Source: Bacteroidota bacterium
GTDB lineage: Bacteria; Bacteroidota; Bacteroidia; Bacteroidales; JAGONC01
Reading direction: 5' to 3'
Assembly: GCA_022711405.1 (NCBI GenBank)
Contig: JAKLFC010000024.1
Location: 1-46,654, forward strand
Length of the DNA stretch: 46,654 nt
Numbering within the stretch: the stretch's first letter is position 1; each line of letters opens with the position of its first letter. Both the position numbers and the translations under genes were made by a program. The notes below the pieces were generated by a model that did no database searches, was not told where the DNA came from, and saw nothing but the letters and a program-made list of their open reading frames with translations. Below are positions 1 to 10,600 of this stretch, piece by piece.

Positions 1-1
1 G

Positions 2-1668
2 GTGGACCTGGCGGTACAGGGTGGTTTTGTTGTTGCGTACAGCACGGCAGACGGCACAGCAGTACAGCCTGGGGATTACGTCACGGCAGGGGGTACTCTG
101 ACGTTCACGGGCACAGCGGGCGAGACGCATACGTTCACGGTGACTACCATAGACGATCTGCTGGTCGAACCCACTGAGACATTCTTTGCGTCGCTGGGAA
201 CCATTACCAACTTTGGTGGTGGTAACCTGACGATCGCTGCAGGCGGTGGCACGGGCACAGGCACGATCACCGATAACGACGTAGCCACGGTTGCGATCAA
301 TAGTCCGGCCTCAGTGGTTGAAGGGAATCCAATTACCTTTACCGTCACCCTGACCGGCGCAGTCCAGAGTGGTTTCACGATTGCCTACAGCACGGCTAAC
401 AATACGGCCATCCAACCGGGTGATTATACGACGGCAGCAGGCACGCTGAACTTTGCGGGGACCAACGGAGAAACCAAAACCTTCACAGTGACCACGATCA
501 ATGATCTGCTGGTTGAACCTATTGAAACCTTCTTCGCCTCTCTGGGTACTATCACCAGTTTTGGTGGTGGTAATCTCAGCATAGCGGCTGGAGGCGGCAC
601 AGGCACCGGTACGATCACGGACAACGACGTAGCGACGGTAGCGATCAACAGTGCACCTTCGGTGGTCGAGGGTGTCGCGGCGACCTTCACGGTAACGTTG
701 ACCGGTGCAGTCCAGGGAGGCTTCACGATCGCCTACAACACGGCTGACAACACAGCTGTTGCACCGGGCGACTATACAGCAGCCAGCAATACCCTGAACT
801 TTGCAGGGACCAACGGAGAAACCAAAACCCTCACGGTGACCACGATCGACGATCTGCTGGTCGAACCTACCGAAACTTTCTTTGCGTCGCTGGGAGCCAT
901 TACCAATTTTGGCGGTGGAAACCTGACGATCGCTGCAGGCGGCGGCACGGGCACTGGCACCATCACCGATAACGACGTAGCCACTGTTGCAATCAATTCC
1001 CCGTCACCGGTTGCGGAGGGGACGGGAGTGACGTTCACGGTGACCCTGACCGGCGCAGTACAAGGTGGCTTCACGATTGCCTATAACACGGCGAACAATA
1101 CGGCCATCCAGCCAGGTGACTACACTTCTACCAGCGGAACGCTGAACTTTACAGGGACCAACGGAGAAACCAAAACCTTCACAGTGACTACCATAGACGA
1201 TCTGCTGGTTGAACCCACCGAGACCTTCTTTGCGTCGCTGGGAGCCATTACCGGCTTCGGTGGTGGCAACCTGACGATCGCTGCAGGTGGCGGCACGGGC
1301 ACAGGCACGATCACCGACAACGACGTGGCCACGGTAGCCATCAACAGCCCGGCAGCTGTGGTTGAGGGTAACCCGGTTACCTTCACGGTAACCCTTACCG
1401 GCGCGGTGCAGGGTGGCTTCACCATCGGCTATAGCACGGCAAATGGTTCGGCCATCCAGCCAGGCGACTATACCCCGGCCAGCGGCTCGCTGAACTTTAC
1501 CGGCACCAACGGGGAGACGAAGACCTTTACGGTGACGACCATCCATGACGGGATACCTGAATCGGTGGAAACATTCACAGCTTCACTGGGAGTCATCACC
1601 AACTTTGGTGGCGGCAACCTGAGCGTGGCAGCCGGAGGCGGAACAGGTACCGGAACGATCAACGACGG
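2..1668 (+). repeat. Tandem 348-bp Calx-beta coding repeats
   Basis: In-frame tandem repeats of 348 bp. Unit boundaries marked by the DNDVATVAIN coding motif fall near 277, 625, 973 and 1321, with a partial first unit and a final more diverged unit. The copies are similar but not identical at the DNA level, so they are older than the 264-bp repeats in the next large gene. Copy number upstream of the window is unknown. Confidence 0.85.
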
Positions 1669-3139
1669 CTACCAGCTTAACGTCAAGGTGTTCCTCCAGG
1701 GTCCTTACAACACCTCTACGGACCAGATGAACACCACGCTGAACGCGGGTGGCCAGTTACCGCTGAATCAGCCGTACAGCGTTGCCCCATGGCTCTATAC
1801 AGGAACGGAAAGTGTCGCCTCGTTTGATCCTGCCGTGGTCGACTGGGTGCTGGTGGAGCTGAGAAGCACCACAACCACCACGTTCATGCGCAAGGCGGCC
1901 CTGCTGTACAAGGACGGATCATTGGCTGTGGGCTACGATAACCAGCTTGCTCCCGGTTCCACTTACTATGTGGTTATTTGGCAACGAAACCACATGCCGC
2001 TGATGTCAGCCAGTAATATCAGCATCCCGTTGTCGGGCGCCTACCTTGATCTTACGGTACTGGCCAACTGCTACGGCACGGAGCCGGCGATCCAGCTGGA
2101 AGGCACCGTCTATGGTATGATCGCAGGGGATGATACGCGCAACGGACAGCTGAAATATACCGGGCCGGGGAACGACCGCGGACCGATCCTGTCCAAGATC
2201 TTCTCACTGGGAGGAACATTGATCACCTCCGTGATCAACAATGGCTACTGGTACGAAGATGCCACCATGAACAACCAGCTGAAATATCTTGGATCCGGCG
2301 ACGACCGCTCATCCATCCTGGCCAATATCTTTGACCTGCTGAACACAAACCTGCTGACGGCTGTCTATCACTCGGTTGTGCCCGGGGCAGACGCTGGACT
2401 CAAGAGCCTGGCCTCCGGCAACGGCCCGGTCAATATCCATCTGAAAGGATCGCAGCAGGCTGTGGAGGTGGTGCTGAACCCTGATGAACTCATTTCGGAT
2501 GGCGTACTCGATAACGTACAGTTCACACTGGCCTGGAACGCCGACGATCCGGATGTCGAAGGGATACTGGACGAGTTCACGTCCGACTATGTGATCCAGC
2601 CACAGGGTGAACCCGTTGACATCGACGGTATCAGGTACCAGGTGTTCGTCTCGGTGACACCGGCCTACCTGCCTGCGTTCTGGAATGCCGGTGAGGATCT
2701 GACTGTAATGACCTTCACGACAGAACAGGGAGACCAGATCGCCAACAGGCTCTGGATCGCCGATGACGGCTTTACGCTTCAGAACAATGCGATGTATTAT
2801 GTTTCGGTCTGGGGTAACGATTATACTGGCGTGATCCATCCGGTGGCGGTCTCTGTTGAAGAACCCACAGCGGAGGGGATAACGATCAGTTCATACCCGA
2901 ATCCTTTGACCGACGGCAAACTAACCCTTGAGCTGAAGAGTTCAGAACAACTTTCGATGGTGATCAACCTTTATGATCCAAATGGTAACAGTGTCATCAG
3001 CATGCCCTGGAAAGCAAGCGGCCCGGCAAAACAAGTCATCAGCCTGTCCACACTGCCTCCGGGTGCATACATGCTGAGCATTGTCGGCGAAAAGGTGAAT
3101 TACCACAAGAAACTGATCATTCTTTCACTTGGCTATTAA
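2..3139 (+). CDS. Calx-beta repeat surface protein with T9SS type A sorting domain (5' partial)
   Basis: The reading frame enters from the window edge, so the N-terminus and signal peptide are missing. Residues 1-556 are about five Calx-beta-type repeats of 116 residues (348 bp period), each with the motif GTGTITDNDVATVAINS and a VEPTETFFASLG-like segment. At about residue 557 comes a module beginning VFLQGPYN and containing TGTESV and VVDWVLVELRS, seen in many Bacteroidota surface proteins. Next are two dockerin-like QLKYxGxxxDR segments (about 705-790), then a domain shared with the four downstream genes (about 805-955). The last ~85 residues are a T9SS sorting domain (SSYPNPLTDGKLTL, then LPPGAYMLSI). 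By family knowledge, Calx-beta repeats bind Ca2+ and form adhesive stalks, and the sorting domain directs export through T9SS and attachment to the cell surface. An adhesin-like role is inferred; there is no catalytic motif. Confidence 0.85.
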   Translation: MDLAVQGGFVVAYSTADGTAVQPGDYVTAGGTLTFTGTAGETHTFTVTTIDDLLVEPTETFFASLGTITNFGGGNLTIAAGGGTGTGTITDNDVATVAINSPASVVEGNPITFTVTLTGAVQSGFTIAYSTANNTAIQPGDYTTAAGTLNFAGTNGETKTFTVTTINDLLVEPIETFFASLGTITSFGGGNLSIAAGGGTGTGTITDNDVATVAINSAPSVVEGVAATFTVTLTGAVQGGFTIAYNTADNTAVAPGDYTAASNTLNFAGTNGETKTLTVTTIDDLLVEPTETFFASLGAITNFGGGNLTIAAGGGTGTGTITDNDVATVAINSPSPVAEGTGVTFTVTLTGAVQGGFTIAYNTANNTAIQPGDYTSTSGTLNFTGTNGETKTFTVTTIDDLLVEPTETFFASLGAITGFGGGNLTIAAGGGTGTGTITDNDVATVAINSPAAVVEGNPVTFTVTLTGAVQGGFTIGYSTANGSAIQPGDYTPASGSLNFTGTNGETKTFTVTTIHDGIPESVETFTASLGVITNFGGGNLSVAAGGGTGTGTINDGYQLNVKVFLQGPYNTSTDQMNTTLNAGGQLPLNQPYSVAPWLYTGTESVASFDPAVVDWVLVELRSTTTTTFMRKAALLYKDGSLAVGYDNQLAPGSTYYVVIWQRNHMPLMSASNISIPLSGAYLDLTVLANCYGTEPAIQLEGTVYGMIAGDDTRNGQLKYTGPGNDRGPILSKIFSLGGTLITSVINNGYWYEDATMNNQLKYLGSGDDRSSILANIFDLLNTNLLTAVYHSVVPGADAGLKSLASGNGPVNIHLKGSQQAVEVVLNPDELISDGVLDNVQFTLAWNADDPDVEGILDEFTSDYVIQPQGEPVDIDGIRYQVFVSVTPAYLPAFWNAGEDLTVMTFTTEQGDQIANRLWIADDGFTLQNNAMYYVSVWGNDYTGVIHPVAVSVEEPTAEGITISSYPNPLTDGKLTLELKSSEQLSMVINLYDPNGNSVISMPWKASGPAKQVISLSTLPPGAYMLSIVGEKVNYHKKLIILSLGY

Positions 3140-3147
3140 AATAACCA

Positions 3148-3270
3148 CATCTCCTCACTCCCCCTTCCCTACTCGTAGGGAAGGGGGTCAAGGGGATGGG
3201 TAAATAAAAGCATCTCCTCGTTCCCCCTTCCCTATCCGTAGGGAATGGGTTTGGGGGATGGGTAAAATGG
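3148..3270. repeat. Duplicated ~60-bp intergenic unit with GC-rich hairpins
   Basis: Two direct copies (about 3148-3206 and 3211-3268, 63 bp apart) each carry a hairpin. Copy 1 has a perfect 12-bp stem, 3160-3171 with 3176-3187, built on CCCCCTTCCCTA. Copy 2 keeps a shorter stem (3228-3234 with 3239-3245). The unit sits just after a stop codon and could act in transcript 3' ends, but there is no T-tract. It resembles the GC-rich nested palindromes at 20105-20156 and 30600-30651. Confidence 0.7.
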
Positions 3271-3387
3271 ATGATCGAAACTTTTTGAACACCCATCCGT
3301 TTAAAAAATATTCTGAATAATGAAATATTCGATTAAAAAGATTTAATTTAGCAAATTCATTCACCGATAACTATTAAATCAACCATT

Positions 3388-3996
3388 ATGGCCACGCATA
3401 CTGTCCTGACAAACCCAAATAGAGGAAAGAAGATCATCCTGGTGCTGGTGTTCTTTTTGTGCGGATTTTCCCTATATGCGGATCAGATTGATATTGGTAT
3501 GTTCCTTTCTGCCACCCCTGATAAGATGGAAATTAGGATCAGACCTGATTTTCAGATCAATGCCGGTGAGTATATCACCAATATCCAATATACGATCCGC
3601 TGGGTAGACCCGGGTATTTCCATTAATACAGTGGACCTGATCCCCCCGTATAATATTGCCAAGCAGGGTGCCACCCTTCTGGTCGGCGGCTATTACTACC
3701 AGACATTCATCTGCACTCCCATGAATCCCGTTCCAGCTACGATCAATCCGTTCCAGGAAGTGGTGGTGTCCACCTGGGATTTTACAGGCGGCAGCCAGTC
3801 ATATTTTCAGCTGGTCAATGATCAGTACATGCTTGCCAATAACGTTCAATATTATGCGGAATGGAACGGTGAGGACAGAACCGGCATCATTTATAACAGC
3901 TACGTATTCACCTCGGTTCCATTGTCCAACTGGGCTGTCATCATCTCCGTCGTTCTTATGGCCGGGACCTTTATTTTCCTTTGGAAGCGCTCATAG
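3388..3996 (+). CDS. Small exported protein: shared domain plus C-terminal VPLSNW membrane tail
   Basis: 202 residues. An N-terminal hydrophobic segment (about 14-31) ending near SLYA-DQID looks like a signal peptide. Residues about 32-172 form the domain shared with the neighbouring large proteins; hallmarks are IDIGMF, IRPDF, YTIRW, GYYYQTF and NDQYMLANN followed by DRTGII. The tail is VPLSNW, then a single hydrophobic helix, then KRS. That tripartite end resembles the IPTL/PEP-CTERM class of C-terminal anchors handled by exosortase-like enzymes, although no such enzyme lies in the window. The gene is in the same direction as its neighbours, 248 bp after the previous stop. I infer a membrane-anchored, periplasm-facing or surface partner of the large proteins; the function is unknown. 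Confidence 0.75.
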   Translation: MATHTVLTNPNRGKKIILVLVFFLCGFSLYADQIDIGMFLSATPDKMEIRIRPDFQINAGEYITNIQYTIRWVDPGISINTVDLIPPYNIAKQGATLLVGGYYYQTFICTPMNPVPATINPFQEVVVSTWDFTGGSQSYFQLVNDQYMLANNVQYYAEWNGEDRTGIIYNSYVFTSVPLSNWAVIISVVLMAGTFIFLWKRS

Positions 3997-4690
3997 CGAG
4001 TTGAGCCTTTTCGGATACACTTCACACGTTTGATCTGCTTCCTGCACCTGCCAGGTTTCTTACCTTTTGCCTTTTCCAAAGAAGGTGTCATGCATAGTTA
4101 ACCACTAAGTCGCACTTTGGATCGCGCGAAGACCACCACAATTATGGATGGATCATCCATATACTGGCAAGGATTTCACGCGTATGCAGCCCGTTCGTAA
4201 AATAACCCGCGCGTTTCATCCTAAAATATGGAGACTTCATAAAATAAATCAAAATATTTGAAAAATCCATACAGAAATAAAAAAAAGTCTTTATATTTGG
4301 TAACCCAATAGCATTTTAACCAACCAATCGTATAATTATCTTAATCTGTTTACGAAACAAACACTTTTTAAGGATTCATTATAGTAAGTAACCCAGTTCG
4401 CAATATATTCCCAGATCTATTGCGTTCACACCCAAGTCCAGATTGATGGAGCGGAAACACCCAGACGCGACCTTCAATTCATTGATTCTTCATCCCCTGC
4501 CTCAATGGTTTCCCATGAGGGGTGAGGCAATCTCTGAAACCCGGCTTTGATGAGTACGGGGACTTCCTGTTTTCTTTCCTTGAAAGGTATCGCATACGTT
4601 CATCATCCATTTGCCTGATGCGCTGAAAAGTGATAAGTGCGAACGGATCGTGTTTGCTAACAAATTATTCACCCATAAACTGTTTGACTT
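3997..4690. other. 694-bp intergenic region, no gene recognised
   Basis: No convincing coding sequence or structured RNA is visible. The DNA becomes AT-rich from about 4230. A TATATTTG sequence at 4292-4299 matches the Bacteroidota -7 box, but no TTTG lies at a normal -33 distance, and it would give a leader of about 385 nt for the next gene. One short frame here (from 4630) is overlapped by the start of the large gene and is treated as non-coding. Confidence 0.5.
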
Positions 4691-7600
4691 ATGAGGACAT
4701 CATTACGCTTTATTGCCGTCTGCAGGATGATGGCAATAACAATTCCACTGATTCTAATTTGTTCATTATCTGTCATCGGGCAGGATTATCCCGATGGACC
4801 CTACAGACCGGATCCCAATGGAAACCGGCCACAACAGGATCAGATTGATATCAGCCATATTGGTGGTGGTGGCTCACGAGCCGGTACCGGATCTATAGCG
4901 GTCAATGAAAATCCAACCTATAATGCCTATACACCAGCGCAACTTGTTCAGAATATTCTCGTCAAAGGATGTTTGGTCGCTTCGGATGTCACGTTTTCGG
5001 GGTTATTCAATGCAAGTAATGCAAATCAGCGACAACTTGGTTATTTCAACAAGGCAGAGGCTACTTCATTCCCTCTTGATGAAGGATTGATCCTGTCATC
5101 GGGTTATGTCGTTACAGCAGAAGGACCTAACTCTTCAGGGAGTGCAGGCACTGATCTGGGGGGAGCTGGAGATTCGGATCTGAACGCGTTGAGCGGATAC
5201 ACAACCCACGACGCGGCTGTCCTTGAATTTGATTTTATCCCTGCCGGTAATACCCTGGAATTTCAGTTCATTTTTGCATCTGAAGAGTACCTGGAATTTT
5301 GCTGTACGCAATACAATGATGTGTTTGGCTTTTTTCTCAGTGGGACGGACATACCGGGTGGAACCGTAAACCTTGCCGTATTGCCTGGAACGACCACGCC
5401 CATCACGGTAAATCAAATTCATTCGTACGTTGCGGATAATTACTATCACAACTCATGCACTGCTGCCAATGCTTCCTACTACATCAATAATCCATCCGGA
5501 TCTTCTATAACTCAATATGATGGTTACACGGTGACACTTACTGCCACGCACGCCGTTACTGCCTGTTCGACCTATCATATCAAAATGGCCATCGCAGATG
5601 CTTCTGATCATATCTATGATTCAGGAGTATTCCTCAAAGGACAGAGCTTCAGCTCCGAACCCGTGGCCTTCCTCAATGAAGTCCAACCTTATGGATCATC
5701 AAGCTTCACTGCCTCTGATAATATTTTTGAAGGTTGCACTCCGAATCATTTGCGCATCTCCAGGACCTCCTCCACTCAGGATGTGACAGTGTACCTTCAG
5801 TATTCGGGAACCGCCATCAATGGAAGCGACGTCCAGCTTGTGGGCGGTGGATCTCTTCCGTCTTCTGTCCTTATTCCAGCCGGATCCCTGGAGCATATCA
5901 TCAATTATTACGCAGTGGATGATGGTGCAGGAGATAACGGGGAGACATTTACGGTTAGTGCCAAAATTTCCTGTCCCTGCGAAACTCCGCCTTCCTATGT
6001 GATCAAGAACCTGCACATCCATGAGGCCATCGTGTCGGTTGAAGCCATTCCGACAAATGTCGTCTGCAACGCTGTGACCAATGGCACCATCATCGTGAAT
6101 GTAACAGGCGGTTCGGGTACTTTTCAGTATTCGCTGGATGGCACCACCTGGCAATCCGGTAATTTATTTACCGGTCTTGCTATGGGAACGTATACAGTCT
6201 ACGTCAGGGATGTAAGCAGTTGCACGGCGCCCACCGTTGTGGCGGGTGTTGTCATCGGAGCAGCAGAGGCCATTGATGCCAATGCAGGGCCCGACAAAAC
6301 CATCTGCAGCGGGCAAAGCACAACCCTTAACGGTTCAGGTGGTGTTCTATATTCCTGGAGCCCATCCACCGGACTCAGTGCCACCAACATTCCCAATCCG
6401 GTTGCCAGCCCCGCCACCACAACAACGTATACCCTGACAGTGACCTCATCCACTGGCCAGTGTCCTGACAACGATCAGGTGGTGGTCACCGTGTTACCCT
6501 CTCCTACCGCTGCCATAACACCTTTAAATTCAACCATATGCCTGGGCGGAAGCGTTACCCTGACTGCCTCAGGTGGTGGTGCCTATTTATGGAATCCCGG
6601 CGGTTCTACCGCGCCATCCATCACGGTTTCTCCAACGACCAACGCCAGTTATACGGTACTTGTCACATCTCCCAATGGATGCACGGATACCGAAGCTGCC
6701 AGTGTCTATGTCAACCCGGCTCCTGCTTCCTTTAATGTGACCGGAGGAGGAGCGATCTGTGGAGGAGGAAGTGTTCATGTTGGCCTATCCGGATCCGTAA
6801 CAGGTACTAATTATCAGCTATTTAAAGATGGTAGCCCACTGGGTTCCCCGGTGAACGGAACGGGTTCTGCCCTGGATTTCGGACCTTATTCACTTGCGGG
6901 GACCTATACAGTAGGTGCTACGATATCAGCAACAAGTTGTACGGCGACGATGAGTGGAAGTGCAGTGATCACGGTAGATCCAACCAGTGTGGGAGGTACA
7001 GCCACTCCAAGTCAGACGATCTGCTCTGGCAGCTCACCTGCTGACATCACATTGACCGGAAATGCTGGAAACATTCAATGGCAGTCCTCATCGGATAATG
7101 TGACCTTTTATGATATTGCAGGTGCTACCTCTGCATCACTTACGAGTGCTCAGATGGGGACATTGACCTCCACGACATATTATCACGCTGAAGTAACAAG
7201 CGGTGTCTGTTCACCTGCATATTCCAATACTGTGACAGTGACCGTGATCCAGCCTCCGGTGGCACCGGCAAATGCGTCGGTTGACCGGAATAATTTCTGT
7301 GCGGATGATGCGGGCAACATAGTATTATCATACACCGGCGGATCGGGAGCGATTTTGAACTGGTATGCGGGGGGTTGTGGAAGCGGATCGCCGATCGGAT
7401 CCGGGAACAACCTGAGCATTGCCTCGCCGGTGACGACCACGACGTATTATGCGCGTTGGGAGTCCACTCCGTGTTCTTCGTCGGGGTGTGCAAGCGTGAC
7501 GGTGACGGTGATCCAGCCTCCGGTGACACCGGCAAATGCGGCGGTGGACCGGAATAATTTCTGTGCGGATGATGCGGGGAACATAGTATTATCATACAGC

Positions 7601-10600
7601 GGCGGATCGGGAGCGATTTTGAACTGGTATGCGGGGGGTTGTGGAAGCGGATCGCCGATCGGATCCGGGAACAACCTGAGCATTGCTTCGCCGTTGACGA
7701 CCACGACGTATTATGCGCGTTGGGAGTCCACTCCGTGTTCTTCGTCGGGGTGTGCAAGCGTGACGGTAACGGTGATCCAGCCTCCGGTGGCACCGGCAAA
7801 TGCGTCGGTGGACCGGAATAATTTCTGTGCGGATGATGCGGGGAACATAGTATTATCATACAGCGGCGGATCGGGAGCGATTTTGAACTGGTATGCGGGG
7901 AGTTGTGGAAGCGGATCGCCGATCGGATCCGGGAACAACCTGAGCATTGCTTCACCGGTGACGACCACAACGTATTATGCGCGTTGGGAGTCCACTCCGT
8001 GTTCTTCGTCGGGGTGTGCGAGCGTGACGGTGACGGTGATCCAGCCTCCGGTGGCACCGGCAAATGCGTCGGTTGACCGGAATAATTTCTGTGCGGATGA
8101 TGCGGGCAACATAGTATTATCATACAGCGGCGGATCGGGAGCGATTTTGAACTGGTATGCGGGCAGTTGTGGAAGCGGATCGCCGATCGGATCCGGGAAC
8201 AACCTGAGCATTGCCTCGCCGGTGACGACCACGACGTATTATGCGCGTTGGGAGTCCACTCCGTGTTCTTCGTCGGGGTGTGCAAGCGTGACGGTGACGG
8301 TGATCCAGCCTCCGGTGGCACCGGCAAATGCGTCGGTTGACCGGAATAATTTCTGTGCGGATGATGCGGGGAACATAGTATTATCATACAGCGGCGGATC
8401 GGGAGCGATTTTGAACTGGTATACGGGTAGTTGTGGAAGCGGATCGCCGATCGGATCCGGTAACAACCTGAGCATTGCCTCGCCGGTGACGACCACGACG
8501 TATTATGCGCGTTGGGAGTCCACTCCGTGTTCTTCGTCGGGGTGTGCGAGTGTGACGGTAACGGTGAAAACATTGTCAGCAGCGCCGGCATCGGCCAGCT
8601 CGAGTGCAGATAATTTCTGTGCCGATGCGGGTGGTACGTTGACATTAACTGCATCAGGAGGAACCCTGGGGACAGGAGCGGTGGCGAAATGGTACAGCGG
8701 ATCCTGTGGGGGCACTCCTGTAGGTACGGGCAATCCGCTGAATATCAGCAAACCCACAATCACTACAACCTATTATGTACGGTATGAGGGTGATTGCAAC
8801 ACAACGGGCTGCGCAAGTGTGACGATCACAGTGACGCCCAACAACACGGTGGGTTCACCCTCTTCGACGCCAACGTTGTGTATTAACACAGTGCTAACTC
8901 CCGTCACCCATACCACGACGGGAGCGACGGGCATCGGCACGCCGGCGGGCTTACCCGCGGGAGTGACGGCAGGGTGGGCAGCCAATACGATCACCATCAG
9001 CGGCACGCCGACGGTATCGGGCACGTTTGGTTACAGCATTCCGCTGACAGGCGGTTGCGGGACGGTGGGAGCCACCGGCACGATCACGGTGACGCCTTCT
9101 TCGGCATTACCTCCCTCCCTCCCGGATATCATTGGCAACACCAGCGAGGACGGCACCGGAAACTGCACAAAGCAGATTAACCTGGTTCATCCTTCCTTCC
9201 CGGTGAATGCCTGTGGCCCGGTGTATTTGGCGATATCCTTTACAGCCATCACACCTTCAATTGCCATTCCTGCAGGTGGTGCCTTAGCTCCCGGAGGAAA
9301 TAATACTTACAATTTTTACACGGGAGTGACAGCTCTCACGTATAATGCAACAGACCAGGGTGGTAATACAAGTTCAGTCACCTTTACAGTGACCATCACC
9401 GATGATGAAAATCCTGTCATTACATGCCCCGCCAATATCGAACAGTTTACGGATCCCGGTAAAGACTTTGCCACTGTGGAGGTCGGTACAGCCACTGCCG
9501 TAGATAATTGTATCTATACGATGAATGGTGTGCGCAGTGATGGGCAGGGATTGGGGAATCCATATCCAATAGGCGAGACAACGATCACCTGGACTGCAAC
9601 CGACGGCGCCGGCCGGACAGATGTCTGTGTCCAGACCATCACTGTATTGCCATCGTATGGTGTCAATCTTGCCATTTTTCTGCAGGGGCCTTTCAATACC
9701 ACCACCGAAGAAATGGATCCGATTCTCAAATCCAATGGTCAGGTACCCACTTTGCAACCTTATAATACTCCTCCATGGAATTATACAGGGACTGAATCCG
9801 TTGCAACGCTTAATAATGACGTGGTCGACTGGATACTGGTGGAACTCAGGAGCAACCTGACTACTGTACACGCCCGGAAAGCTGGTCTGCTGCATGCCGA
9901 TGGTTCAGCCTCCGTCAGTTTTTATGGACTGGTTTCAGGTGATGATAATTACTATGTGGTAGTGAGACATCGAAACCATATGCCCGTTATGTCAGCCAAC
10001 AAAATTGCGATCCCGGAAACAGGTGCATTTCTCGATATGACCACACCGGCAACCTGTTATGGATCGAAACCAATGATTCCGCTTACTCCTTCCGGTATCT
10101 ATGGCATGATCGCAGGAGAGGTGATCACGGATGGACAGTTGAAATACAGCGGTCCTGATAATGACCGTGGTCCCATCCTGGCCAGGATCCTGGCACTTGG
10201 AGGGAGCGGCACCCTTGTTTCGTCCACCATTGATAACGGGTACTGGATCGAGGAGGTCAACATGAACAATGAGCTTAAGTACATTGGCGCCAACAATGAC
10301 CGGAGTGATGCTATTTATAATATTACAACACTCCTTTCAACCACTTTGCTTACCGAGATTTATTATTCTGAGGTACCTGGGGAATGGAATGGCCTTAAAA
10401 GTCAGAGGATAAGCGACGGCCCGGTCAATATCCACCTTGCGGAATCACAGCAAGGGATCCGGGTAGTACTTACCACCAATGAACCGGTTCAAAATGGAGT
10501 ACTGGATAACCTGCAATTTACATTAGCCTGGAACGCAACGGATATGGAAATGGAAGAGATCGTGAGTTCATTTTCTTCCGGTTATATGCTGCAGCAACAA

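Noticed and set aside
76..1662. Series of ~100-codon minus-strand frames
   Set aside because: They are spaced 348 bp apart exactly as the Calx-beta repeats and are antisense by-products of them.
7244..8563. Possible CRISPR array
   Set aside because: Units are 264 bp, contiguous, in frame and without unique spacers; there are no cas genes.
7140..8654. 504-codon minus-strand open frame
   Set aside because: It lies wholly antisense to the five near-identical Ig repeats and repeats itself with the same 264-bp period. Its protein has no signal, domain or natural composition; it is a stop-free shadow.
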